Source: Plakobranchus ocellatus (lineage: Eukaryota > Mollusca > Gastropoda > Plakobranchidae). Taken from it: a DNA stretch of 30,640 nt. The DNA lies in NCBI GenBank assembly GCA_019648995.1, contig BLXT01002187.1, positions 996,283 through 1,026,922 of the forward strand, given 5' to 3'. Position 1 is the stretch's first letter, and each line of letters opens with the position of its first letter. Below are positions 19,601-30,640 of this stretch, piece after piece. The notes under the pieces were generated by a model that saw nothing but the letters and a program-made list of their open reading frames with translations, searched no databases and was not told where the DNA came from. Made by a program: the position numbers and the translations under genes.

Positions 19601-22600
19601 TTTACAATGAAAAGTTTGTAGATGCTTACATCATTCTCTTGTACGAGACACATCAATGTCCCTATCACCAAAATCTTAATTGAAAATTGTCTAGTATCTA
19701 CAATTATTTAAAATATTTGAACATAATTATGAAAAAAGGAATCAATCTTTCATGTAATTTTAACTGCTTTTTTATAGTGGCAAAAGTTAGAGGCATTTCA
19801 AGACATTAAGTATACAAGATTTAGCTGTTTTATTATTTTTTTTAAAGGACATATTCTCAATAAATTAATAATTGGCTGTTAGCCAAAAAAGAGTAGAGAG
19901 GATAAACTATTGCTACATGATACATAGGCTTTGACTATGCACTTGCATTGATAAATTTGTCTCTAGTCTAAACCAGTCCAAATGAATCAGTCTCAAATAC
20001 ATGTAACAGACTAACACTAACACCTTTAGTTTAACAAATGTGTGTTAAGGCTTGGTTAAATGCCAACATATGCTTGCAAAATTAACTTGCTTGATACTGC
20101 TTCAAATGGTATTTAAGTCACAAGCCATTTTATCGGTACACAGGATATTATTTGTACGTTCATCTTAAATTAATACATATATGTGTGTAATTACTGTAAG
20201 TGGCAAGTGATGACTTATTTCAACTTGTTTCAAGACATGATATAAAAACAAAGAAATCTTTAACAATGGAGTTGCTTGCAATATACAGCATGTGGATTCT
20301 AGCAATTCTGATGGATTACTTCAGACTGTCTTTGACAATTCACTGGTGCATTTTTCCTTTATTAATACATGCAATTTAGTAGAAGAAAAAAAAAGAAAGC
20401 TGAACTATATGATACTCGTCTTCAAAGAAAAGGGGGCAAATCATGATGGGCTAAGAGTGGATTTTTGGTTCCATAACCATCTGGAAGATTAGAGATCAGT
20501 AAAAAACAGGAAAATGACAAAGCCAATAGATTTATCAAAATAACCTCATATAATACATGTATTCATAAAGAACACATTGGTAATCTAAAAATGATTTGCT
20601 TTGTGGGGAAATTAAATCAATTATCATTAAATACAGTGTTGCAAGCAATAAAAGACTTATTCAATGTGTCTTCCCTATGCCCATTATGCAAAGATGTTTG
20701 TCTCTGAAAAACTAGACACTTACTTTCCCCTTCCCTCATTTGCACACACACAAAATACATGTAGTTGAAAAATGCTTTAATGAAAACTTTTTCTTTAATT
20801 GCCACACTATCTTTTTCATATTTACAGTAAAAACCCACTTAAAATAAATCTTAGGCTTAGTGTATCTCAAGACACAGAATGAATACAATCAACTACCAAC
20901 ATGCCAGAGAGTTTGGAAAAGCCTGCATATATTGGGAACCTTAAAAAGTTAAAGTAATTAGTATGCTCATCAAAAGGGCTTAAATATATATTCATTATTT
21001 TCTTTCTCTGAATGTTACCTTTTCACATTTTTAAGAGCATTCTCAAAGTTTTCAGCTTTAATGCATGAAGAGAATGAATCACTGACTAATGTAAGTATAA
21101 TAACTAAGAAAGGCTTATTCTGAGAGAGGCAATGTGGTATGTGCTAAATTAACCAACTTCTGAATGTTAACAATAATGAATAAAAATTAATATTAATGAT
21201 CTGAAAAAAAGGTTTATCTTAAGCAATTTATCTTCACTGTGTCTTTTAATTTTTTAATGTGTTAATCGCACAGAGAAGGACTGTCACATCAACTTCATTT
21301 TCACTCACACCCTCAACAATGTTTGCTCTTGAAATATATTTTTCTAGAACAGCCAGAGATAGAATGATATATACTATTATCAAATTTTCCAAAAGGACTC
21401 GAGAATGTGGAAATGCAAAATCACAACCTTATTCATATATATATAGAGAATGGTCAATTTACAACATTATCTAAATCAGAACATATGCAATCTCTAAATG
21501 AAAGGAAAAGAGCCAGCACAAAAGCACCCGGCAAATAAGGGAGCTTACAAAGACATTTTTTTTCATATATCAGCATAAAATGCATTTGATTCCAATACAT
21601 TTGAAGATAAAAATCAATTTAACATACCCCATCCCTTATTTAAAAAAAAAAAAAAAAGAATTATATTTAGCACTTAGAATATTGGTGTACTAACAATGTC
21701 AAGTGCCACTGCAAAATGAGATGTTTAGTGGCAAAGCTTGCCATGCAGAAATGGAAATTCCTCTTGTAAAGTACCCCTTGTCAAAGAGGTGCAATATGAC
21801 ACTGCTCGATTCTTCTTCCCCCTTCCCCCTAAAAATCCCCTTTCCATTATAATGAGATATTTGATGTGCAAAATCTTCAGAAAAATAAAAACTAATTAAA
21901 TTCAAATCTCTGTTCTTGCCCAAAACATCTTGTAAAGCACATTGATTCACATGACAATCCAACAGCACTCTTAAAAACAAACCAAATGAAAAAGATAAAT
22001 CTGCACTTGGCATCCACAATTGTTCTTGTCAAATAAAAATCATGTACAAGTTAAAAACAAAACAAAAAATCCTGCAGTATCACAAACTCAAAAACATACT
22101 TGAAGTAAGGCAAGAAGACTGTTCAACAAACTCAATTAATGACTAGTAAGGACTGTGCAAAAACCCATTGGATATTTTCACACAAGCCCTCTGAATTTCT
22201 TTCGTATATAATATGCTATAACTTCTTCTTCCCAACTTTTTTAATAGACATAACCAAAGTCAATTAATCAAATTTTATGAGTGCATTCTTTCTCAATCCA
22301 AACTTAGATTAAATGTCACACGCACACAAAAAAAAAACAAATTAGCCAGCAAAAAACATATTTTCAGGACTACTGAGACCTTAAGAAAAACAATATTAAT
22401 CATGCATATAACTCTTTCAGGTAGCTCTCGCTTCAAGCAAGAGTTGAAAAAAATCTTTGCACAAACATGTATTAAATAGTTTTGCACTCATTTGGTTTCA
22501 GCTGGCATAGAAGTCAAGAAATCATATAAGGCAAATCAAAGCTGATAAGTGAACATTTCACCCAAGGAACAAGAAATATCAGCTTGTATAGGAAACAACT

Positions 22601-24639
22601 ATCTTTTTTATTGGTCAGCAACAATTCTAACAAGGCTGCAGCTTTACAAAGAAAAAAAAAAAAAAAAAAAGAAAATACAAGCAAAATTTATCTGCATCTA
22701 ACCATATTAACAGAAATTTTATATGTGGGAAGAAATTTAATGATTCGTGTCCTTATTTCCCCGTATTATAAAATTCTATTGTTTATCCCACTTAATTTGA
22801 TACATGAGGGAAATACTTGAGATACTAACAACTCACTATACAATTTATGTGATCAGCAACATTTCACCTCTTGCTGTCGGTGACTTCTTTTACTAAAAAT
22901 TTGTTGGTCAATGCCCAGCTCTTCTTCGTTCCTAGATGCTTTTTTTTTGCACTCGTTTGATTACAGATAGCACCATAATTTCTTTTATTAGTCTCAACCT
23001 TAGAATGATTTTGTATCAATGGTATTTTTAAAGAAGAACTAAATGAAGAAATGTCCATCAAAATTAAAAGCACAAGCTAATCATAGGACGGATGCAGTGA
23101 CCTGAAAGCATAAAACTGTTCATGAGAGGAACAATGCTACAATAAAATGAAAAAAAAAAAGAAAAGTTGCATCAATGCTGCCCTTGACTTTTATACTTGA
23201 CTGTCTCCATTTGAAGAACGACTGCTGCAGTGTGCAATTCACGGTAACATTTTCATTTGTTCTGATCGATAAAACTCAACTTGGAGATTTACCCAGGTAT
23301 GTCCTTCCATATCTTACTCTCTCCAGATAAGGTTGAAAATCTGAGTGACATATTGAAAAAGGAATATAAAGATATTAAAAGATGAACTGTGAGAGGACTA
23401 TTTTTTTGAGAAAACACTGCTTTGCTCAATTTTTATTTCATTCATTTGGGGAGGAATTGCAAAGACTTTTCCAAGAGGAATATTTAAAGTCCTTTTTCTT
23501 CCTAATTTAATATTTGTAACTATCAAAGTGGCATGCATGTTGAAATCATTAAATGCTTAAGATAAGTTATTAAGATTATATGATGGACATAAATAATAAT
23601 ATTATAATACAAAACATGGGGGTTTTTTTTTGTGTTTTTTTTTAAAGAAATTACTTAAAAGTGAAGCCTATTGTGTCACAAAAGCCATAGTCCAAGTGAA
23701 AGTCCAAAGTATTTACTAGTATTTACTATTTTTTCCATAACTGAATATGTATAATCATCAATCAATTTTGAAAATTGAGAAACCATTTAACATTTTCTTT
23801 TCTTGGTTGACGAAATAATGCAACTTTATTTGTGTATTCACAATTTATAGCTGGACACGCAAAAAGATGCATGGGAAGAGAGCAAAGCTGTGGCTAAGTG
23901 TTAAATTCTTATATGGGATTGTCAGCATGGTTAAACATTCCTTCTTATCTAAAAACTGTCATTTAAGAAAAAAAGGCCAAAAAATACCAAAAAAAACACA
24001 AAAACAACAACAACAACAAAAAACCTCTTTATCAAGTGGCTGCCAAGGAAATGGCAATCATATTGGATTTTTGATTTTTAAAAAAATCCCATAACAACAT
24101 AAATTTGGAAAGTTATCAATATCAATGGTTTCATCCATAACCTTTTTTGCACAATTATTTAAATTAGATCAGCTTTAAAATTTTTTTTTTCATCATTTTT
24201 TCACTTTTAACGTCAATGAATAAAATCTTTGCACTTCCATACATTACTGAATACAAATACTCTGAGCCATTGCTGAATTAAAAGTTTTGTACAAATCCGC
24301 CATAAAATAGTAAAGATGTTGATCAAAATGAAAGAAAGAATTCTGATTTGAAAAAAAAATGTGCCTAAAAATTATTTCTTTCTTATCCCTGTCATCACTT
24401 GCAAGGTTGGCATAAAATGGACTTCCATCTGTTTCTATTTTGCCAGCTGCACTGGTACATTCTTCAATGTGTTACTTGTCCATGTTTTGATGATATTAAA
24501 CTCTCTTGGTCTCTTACACTCTGTGTGCCAATGAGTATGTCATTTGGAATACTCATGTCATGTGTTTCCAGAATCTGCTTTCAACAGGGTTGGTTTGATA
24601 TAAACTTAATTAATGTACATGTATATCATCAATTGTCAT
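19601..24639. other. Five kilobases of AT-rich sequence without supported genes
   Basis: Contains A-rich runs (for example 21642-21656 and 22651-22670), a few TTTATT hexamers that would be polyadenylation signals on the minus strand, and scattered short open frames. It could be intron, intergenic or 3' UTR sequence of the minus-strand candidate gene. A charged minus-strand reading at 22863-22947 (…RNEEELGIDQQIFSKRS… ending Lys-Cys-Cys-stop) stands out slightly but lacks a convincing acceptor. Confidence 0.4.
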
Positions 24640-25830
24640 TTTCTTTGTCCACCTTATTTTACCATTTCTCTTAAAAAATGCTCATTTCAAAAGCCTCTAA
24701 ATTCTTTTCGTGGGATGTGTTGAAACTCTATGTCTCAGAACCATTCAAAAGAATTTTTTTTTTTTTTTTAAAACCATGCTGACTACGTCACTGTATTCTG
24801 ACCTAGATCTCTAGCTTGTCACTCTCCTTGTGTGGTTTGTTTGCTAGTTATCTATACATAGATTTGGTTTATATACTTTAGCTCAAACATTTCTATTCTT
24901 GGACATCTTTGTACATTTCCTTTCAGTTATTTTCATCAATATGTTGCCCTTTGTACTGATCCAATCTTTCTTTACTTCTTTGCATTTATTGAGCGCTAGT
25001 TTATCCAGCACTTACAAACTGACAGTAATTTTATCATTCTTCCGTTTTTTCACGACATCCAGTATTTCCTCTTTCGCCTATTTTTTTTTCTCCATTTTTT
25101 TTCGCCATTTCTTAATTATATAATACTGTCTCTTAGATATTTCTTTATAGTATCTAGCTTTTCTGGTTTGTTTTTGGATCTGTTCTGTTCAATACAGTCA
25201 TTAATAATGCATATTTGCTTTAATAGTTATCCTGCATGATTCAATTCCCTTATTTGATGTCTTAAAAACGTCTAAAGTCAAGCTCTGGTTCTGTCTTGCT
25301 CTTTTCACTTAAAGCAGACACCTTCAGCTTAATAGCCCTGATAGTATGAGATTGTGGTTGGCTCTAATGTCTGCATGTGGAGAGCCTTGCATGATTTGAT
25401 ATTCTGTGTAATTAGGACACATACAATGTGATATCTTGTGTACTCTATGGCCATTTCCATATGGACAATCTTCTGTTTGATTGTTGAAAAAAGACTTTTT
25501 CTTCACAAAAGTATATCAATTTTTGTCCTGTCATTTTTTTTTTTTTTTGGCTTGGACCAAAATTGCCCTTTCCTTTTGTTGCCTTTGACCTTGCATTGAA
25601 GTCACACATTATAATGAGAACTTTTTTTAGCAGGTTTTGGAGCTCTTCATAATAATTTTCTTTCTCTTCATCTGCTTATTCACTGTAAAATGCATATGTT
25701 TGTATTATGACAATAGTGAAAGGCTTTCTTTTATTTCATTTGGACGTTTCTTGCTAGCAGGGTATTTTTTGAGGATGAATTTTCAAATATCAGCAATATC
25801 TGAAGAGCCATATGTGAGCTACATGTAGAA
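24640..25830 (-). pseudogene. LINE relic: endonuclease region fused to a C-terminal piece
   Basis: On the minus strand, IQTYAFYSE followed by a stop and ADEEKENYYEELQNLLKK then LIIMCDFNARSK (about 25560-25700) is the IxxYAPT…FYxxL…GDFNA part of a non-LTR retrotransposon APE-type endonuclease. GNGHRVHK and ADIRANHNLILSG (25330-25460) match the later SPDG…DYIL…SDHNLL region, with the catalytic Asp before His changed to Asn. A charged linker including KCKEVKKDWIS (about 24930) follows. At 24665-24755 comes NGSET then HEKNLEAFEMS, the YGSETW…LxAFEM block that normally lies after the reverse transcriptase. Only about 150 bases separate linker and C-terminal block, so the reverse transcriptase domain has been deleted. 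Many stops. Confidence 0.65.
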
Positions 25831-26187
25831 ATGGGAATTAAAAAGGATCCTGGCTATCCCATTTGCAGAAAAAAAAATTATTTAACAAACTTATGAGAAT
25901 GCTTGAAAAGAAAAATTTTGGGGTAACTTCATAACGACAGGGACAAAAAATCATATTCTTTCCATAAATTACAAAAACCAGTTGCTGCTCACCTTTTCCA
26001 ACCCTTAATAGTATTTTTAAAAGTGTTTTAGAAAAGTATACTATATATGCAGCATGTGTAGTCCCTCAAACAACTATTAAAAATTCCACATATTTTCTTC
26101 ATCTATCTTCTTCTGTTATAAAAACCTTTTTTCTGTATGCAAGTATGGAAATTCACAGCAACCTAAAACTAAATTAATAGCTGCAAT

Positions 26188-26285
26188 CTAGCATGAAGAG
26201 AATAATGCATGTTTACATGGATAAATATTGACCAAAAAATTTGATAAGTCATAAATCCTATATACTTCCACAGACATAGCCTTTG
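26188..26285 (-). CDS. Candidate terminal exon of minus-strand gene
   Basis: On the minus strand a long T tract ending tttcag precedes CAAAGGCTATG. Continuing the phase of the exon at 26505-26552 (one leftover base), the frame stays open for 32 codons (AKAMSVEVYRIYDL…) and then reaches TAG at 26188. The T tract is also what a random poly-A insertion would give, so this exon is weaker than the others. A different downstream exon cannot be excluded. Confidence 0.3.
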
Positions 26286-26504
26286 CTGAAAAAAAAAAAA
26301 AAAAAAAAATTAAAAACCAATGTGCTTTTTTCAAGGGATTCTAAGGAAGAACAGTGTTCAGGATGGAACAGAGAAAGTTGGCTCAAAGTATAAAACTAAA
26401 GTTTTATTTGAGAAATGACAATAAATTCACACAAGTAATGTTGCCCATGAACAATATTTTATATTCAATCTAAATCAGTGGTGCATCGTTAACTGATAAC
26501 ATAC

Positions 26505-26552
26505 CTTCTAAATCTCTATTTTGTTCTTTTTCACGGTAGACCTCATATGAAT
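26505..26552 (-). CDS. Candidate 48-nt internal exon, phase 1-1
   Basis: On the minus strand cctattgtccccag precedes the exon and GTATGT follows it. The only open frame reads SYEVYREKEQNRDLE, with two bases before and one after, so the exon is symmetrical (phase 1-1). Both splice sites fit the consensus well. Protein not recognised. Confidence 0.5.
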
Positions 26553-26857
26553 CTGGGGACAATAGGTAAAGACATAACTATTGATACAATTTATCATGAA
26601 TCAATCATATGGTCCCATACATGACAAAGATGAAAATTGGGAGAGGTGGGTGGAACCCATTGCAGGAAAATGGAAATAAATAGCATTGAAATTAAAGAAA
26701 AACAATCACTTAACATTTTCTGATATACCTGAGCTAATCATTTTAGCTTTATTTGTTATAGATGAAATAAATGTTTAAAGAAAAAGTGAATTTACATCCA
26801 TTGACTGTACTCTTCATCTTTTAAAAAAAAAATTAAGCCAATCAATGTTTTTTTTAC

Positions 26858-26896
26858 CCTTGGAAATTGGCGAGGGATACACTCTGATAATTAATC
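26858..26896 (-). CDS. Possible 39-nt exon (weak)
   Basis: On the minus strand gtactactttttag precedes and GTAAAA follows. Open in the phase 1-1 frame (LIIRVYPSPISK) and in one other. The donor is weak and the peptide uninformative. It could be a cassette exon or chance. Confidence 0.18.
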
Positions 26897-27243
26897 CTAA
26901 AAAGTAGTACAATCAGCCTCACTTAATATGAATTCACTAGCACAGGCAGACATGAGTTTAGAGCAATAGACAGTCTGAGTACAAGTACAAGAGAAAAGAA
27001 AATTGTATGCTTGTTGAGGGCTAGAAACGATCTCCAGTGTAGGCAAAAAGCAAGATTTCTGGCTTTAGAGGAAGTAAGTGGCATGTTTGATAGAAATGAT
27101 AGTACATATTACATTTTAAATCTGATTTGAAGTGCGTTGTTATTGACAATTTTCTATTGATAACAAATTTATGAACTTTAAAGGTGTTGCATACAGCAAA
27201 GTTTTGATTATTTCAAATTGCAGGTAATTGTTGCTCTACATAC

Positions 27244-27288
27244 CTCCTTCTTTTCCACTTTTCAACAAGTCACTCACTTTTTTCCATT
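27244..27288 (-). CDS. Candidate 45-nt internal exon, phase 1-1
   Basis: On the minus strand a long pyrimidine tract (ttttactttccttattctta…cctaccctag) precedes it and GTATGT follows. Two of three frames are closed; the open one reads WKKVSDLLKSGKEG with phase 1-1, matching the exons on both sides. These are the best splice signals of the series. Protein not recognised. Confidence 0.5.
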
Positions 27289-28201
27289 CTAGGGTAGGTG
27301 AGATAAGAATAAGGAAAGTAAAATTAATAATAATAAACTTGTGCAAAAGAAATGCTTGGTATCCTCCTAAAAAAAAGACATGTAATACTGCGGGAGAACA
27401 TGGAGACATAGTTATAATGTTTAGTTATGAGAATTAGCACAAAGCACTAGAAGCACTGAATGAATAAAAATAAGGTGCCCATATATAACTCTGACCTAAA
27501 ATGAGAAATGAGATGCCAATGTGGTTTTCTTTATCTATTAATTATAGAAGTTTTCACAATAGTTTGGAAAAAATAAAATCTGTTTTTAAAAGGGCAGACA
27601 AATAAACTTTTATCATTCAAATTCCACTGATTTTTTATCAAAGGATTTAAGTCCACTCAAATAGCCTAGTTTAAATTTTAAATATTTTCGAAGGTTTAAA
27701 ACATTTTTTAAATCCAGTTTCTGAAGATAACACATTACGCTACTTAGAACTATTTGTACCACCCTAGATCTCTAGCATATCCATCCTTCTTATGTGTTTT
27801 GCTAGGAGTAGGATTCTATGAATAGATTTAATTTCAATCACATATGTTGTTCAAATTTCCTTTCCCACATTTTTTTGACAAAATACTATTTTAAATCTTA
27901 AAAAAAGTAATGCTTGCATTATAAACTGCATATTCTTATGCATTTAAGTTCCAAATTTCATGTTTCTGAATTGTATGTTTTTTAGATTATCCTGCTTGTT
28001 TATTTTCTGACCTAGCCTTATTATTAACAGATTCTTCAAAATATTTCATTTTATTATTTCATAACATTTGAAAGGTGTCAGTGGGGCAGCCGTAAGTGAA
28101 GTCATCTTGCAATTTTCAAATATCTATCACAGCAAAAAAAACGCAAAAAAATAAACAATCTCTAAGCAAGGAGCAGGTTTTTTTACTAAAAAATAACTTA
28201 C

Positions 28202-28235
28202 TTTTACAAGACAAGGCTTCAAGCTTATGAAAAAT
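28202..28235 (-). CDS. Candidate 34-nt internal exon, phase 0-1
   Basis: A strong donor (GTAAGT) lies on the minus strand. The acceptor ctttgagag is mediocre. The frame IFHKLEALSCK ends with one leftover base, the phase needed by the exon at 27244. An alternative AG two bases upstream would give 36 nt. Confidence 0.35.
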
Positions 28236-29326
28236 CTCTCAAAGACCCATTAGAGCCTTGAGCCTAATCTTTATGGAAGTTGGAGTGCAAAACTTCTTAA
28301 TTTGTCACTCAAAAAAATGCGTTCAATGTCAAGGTATCATATTCCTACAAAGTTAAGAAGGATGGTTTTAAGGCAGGCCTGCCTCGTTGAAAATGGTTAA
28401 GATAGGGCTTCACAAAGTAGGGACGTTTCTACCTTAACATAAACATGGCATCAAAAACATATCATACTACATGTATATATAACATACCACCCACTACACA
28501 GCATTCATTTCACAAAAGTATGCAATAGACAAATCCTGAGTAATTCAATCACACTCAAGGCTAAGTAATCAACCTGCTGAGATTTGAAGTCTAAATATTC
28601 GGGGACAACTGTAACATTTTTATTTCTGCTTTAACACTTACTCATCTCAGTAGAGACAAAATAATGGTACAGATATTTTGAAGAAGTTCAAATGAATGTT
28701 CATGAAACATGAATGTTTTCTACCAGTAACCACATTAAACACTATTGAAAAGACAATGTATATTTAATAGTTCCCAGTTATTAAAAGTACATTATGCGGC
28801 ACTTAACAAAAGGAACTTATGAAGGCTAGTCACAACTAAATTAATTTTAAGCTTCGATTTTAACTAGTTAATACTATCCTAAAAATATGCCTCACATCCC
28901 CCCTCCACACACACCACATACGTCAAGCCAACTTACTTAACCAAACAATAACAAAGCAAATGACAAGAAATTTTGGGGAAAATAAAAAGTTTCCTGCTTT
29001 TCCAAAAAAACCCAGGAAAGTTTTTAAAAGTTTGAGGAACATAATAACAATATTATTGTCCTTGAGTTATTCCCCCCTTTGCGGCTAAATTGATGCAAGT
29101 ATATTAAAAAAAAAGCACAAAATCATTCATAAAATGCATACTTTGTCAAACAGCTTGAAATTTCTAAAATTCTCACAAAACAAACAAACAAAAAAAAAAA
29201 TAATATTAATAATAAGAAGATTTTTAAAAAAGATAAAAAAGATGATATACATGTACTAAGATAATGCCTTTGTGAAAGTATTTGAAAAAAAAAACAAAAA
29301 CTGGCGGGAACGGTTCAATCACTTAC

Positions 29327-29411
29327 ATATCTAGTATTTTTGATGAAAGCAAAGGGGTTTACACTAACCACTGAATAATACACAAGTGGTGGAAACTGTC
29401 TGATGAGGAAA
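29327..29411 (-). CDS. Candidate exon of minus-strand gene, upstream-most seen
   Basis: On the minus strand a T15 tract and tttttctttgatttgcaag precede it, and a GATAT then GTAAGTGA donor ends it. One frame is open throughout (FLIRQFPPLVYYSVVSVNPF then AFIKNTRY), ending in phase 0. A second possible acceptor (cctcatcag) would start it at 29399. The hydrophobic middle could be membrane-associated. The 5' end of the gene was not found and probably lies outside the window. Family not recognised. Confidence 0.45.
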
Positions 29412-30170
29412 CTTGCAAATCAAAGAAAAATGTAAAAAAAAAAAAAAGCTATCAGGTACTCCGCCCAGAAGGGGCTCAAATCTGTAATGTGATGTAGATC
29501 TAGATCTAGTGAACGTGTGTGTATGTGCGAGACAGAGTACAATTATCCATGTCATCAATTGATGTGATTTTTAAAATGACAGTTTACAGACTTCCTGGGG
29601 CGTTATTACTACCTAATGTAGATCTAAATCTAGGTCAAACCTATCGTAATACCCGTTTCGACATACAATACTTAGATATTGTAATGCTTCTTCAAAATTA
29701 CAAATTGTATATTAATTATTATAATTCTATAGAACCGGAATTAGATCGAAGTTTGAGTCCAAACTAGAGCTAGGTCCACATATCTAGATTTTCCGTCTTA
29801 GTAATCGGAAGAAGAAGAGGGTGAGAGTTTATGTGCGAGTGTGTGAGAATGATATACTGACCCAATAATCAGCACTTATATAGGACCGTAACAATATATA
29901 TATATATATATCGCAGTGGCTATTTTCACAGTCCCGTAAAGACGGTCCTCGGGACTATTCTTACGGCTTAGAGTATGGTAGACGCACCTCTGTTGCGGAA
30001 ACCTTAGAGACTGTTCTAACTTATGCGCAGAGGTATGTAACCTGCCGAGCAATGGATCGTTTTTCGATTATCCGGATAAATGGGTGCACCTACTTTTCAA
30101 AATCCAAATATATCCGGATGATAATGAGTCAGTTTATGCATAACATTATTAGCCTTATAGTACAACCGGT
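29412..30170. other. No supported gene; TA run and agatcta-rich stretches
   Basis: Holds a TA microsatellite at 29894-29911 and repeated tagatctagatcta / tagatctaaatctag motifs near 29493-29507 and 29619-29635. An 87-codon plus open frame begins at 30052 but overlaps the next element in another frame. Confidence 0.45.
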
Positions 30171-30640
30171 ATCAAAAGAAAAAGAGCGGGGAATGATCCA
30201 GACTTGTGCGACGTGTCTGTTATTGACTCTCAAATTGTGGAGATCGATGTGTATATTTAAATTACATTTTTGTTCAGTTAACTATTGCTTGACATGGATC
30301 TTTACATTGCTATAGTATGCTGATTTTATAATCTATTTCGATGAAAACCTGTGTGATAAAATTTAAGTCCTGATGAGTAGCATCTGACATTGAAGCACCT
30401 TGGAGCCCTGGTTCATCTGCCATTGAAACTCCAACGACGTCTCAAATGGGACATAATAACATTAAACTCCCTAAAAGAGCTCCAAAACGGGGCAGGCCAA
30501 AAGGAGTAGAGGTACCCGCTAAAGGATTACCTAATAGAAAGAAAGGACACGGATTTTTAAAGTTATATAAGGATCTTTAATAAGTGGAAAGAGGGCGTAT
30601 GATTTTGCACTGGATTGTGGCCGATGCTGATCCAAGTGAA
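30171..30640 (+). pseudogene. Broken transposon-like coding fragment with AT-hook motif, runs off the window
   Basis: In one plus frame KRKRAGNDPDLCDVSVIDSQ then IVEIDVYI (30174-30260); in another, RAPKRGRPKGVEVPAKGLPN then RKKGHGFLKLYKDL, two stops, and RGRMILHWIVADAD (30476-30640). KRGRPKG is an AT-hook-type DNA-binding motif. The succession CDVSVxD, then KRGRPKG…GLPxKK, then a WxxxDAD segment resembles the C-terminal part of SWIM-zinc-finger-containing transposon-derived proteins I recall from molluscs and cnidarians. The SWIM finger itself is not in the window. Two stops and a frame difference show that it is broken. The family call is inference. Confidence 0.45.

Noticed and set aside
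22863..22947. Charged minus-strand reading ending in Lys-Cys-Cys-stop, like a prenylated GTPase tail
   Set aside because: No GTPase motifs upstream, no good acceptor, and the longer overlapping frame is equally open, so it is not supportable.

Overview
This is a eukaryotic, AT-rich, mostly non-coding window. No bacterial-style genes, rRNA genes or true tRNA genes were seen. It looks like a mollusc genome, probably a gastropod. The main reason is a tRNA-derived SINE whose chance translation (…VAGLEPATEGSLQIS…) is one I remember as scattered through predicted proteins of sea slugs and other gastropods. The many microsatellites and the mixture of RTE/CR1-like LINEs, Harbinger and other DNA transposon relics fit that reading. 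The assignment is from memory and cannot be proven here.

Layout. (1) 1-1.78 kb: microsatellites and unexplained sequence. (2) 1.79-5.55 kb: a probable DNA transposon with imperfect terminal inverted repeats, enclosing a broken minus-strand transposase-like ORF that two SINE copies have invaded. (3) 5.8-7.6 kb: a second type of tRNA-derived SINE, a decayed copy of the first type, and a fragment of a PIF/Harbinger transposase. (4) 8.1-9.45 kb: a GA-rich minisatellite, a cluster of GCCGTACGGC palindromes, and a CT/CA microsatellite. (5) 10.03-12.96 kb: the longest coding relic, a plus-strand protein with a coiled-coil N-terminal half and an RNase H/transposase-like C-terminal half, broken by about ten lesions. 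Several of these sit at homopolymers. (6) 13-19.6 kb: AT-rich sequence with a decayed SINE, a GA repeat, a perfect G/C hairpin, the ends of two LINEs head-to-tail, and a well-preserved SINE with target-site duplications. (7) 19.6-24.6 kb: nothing supportable. (8) 24.6-25.8 kb: a minus-strand LINE relic (endonuclease joined to a C-terminal piece, with the reverse transcriptase apparently missing). (9) 26.2-29.4 kb: a candidate host gene on the minus strand, seen as a chain of very small exons with good splice sites and matching phases. (10) 30.1-30.6 kb: a broken plus-strand transposon-like coding fragment with an AT-hook motif, running off the window.

Apart from the candidate spliced gene, everything coding looks like mobile-element remains at different stages of decay. 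The strongest candidates for something undescribed are the 3.76-kb TIR element with its transposase-like protein and the 10-13 kb coiled-coil/RNase H-like element.
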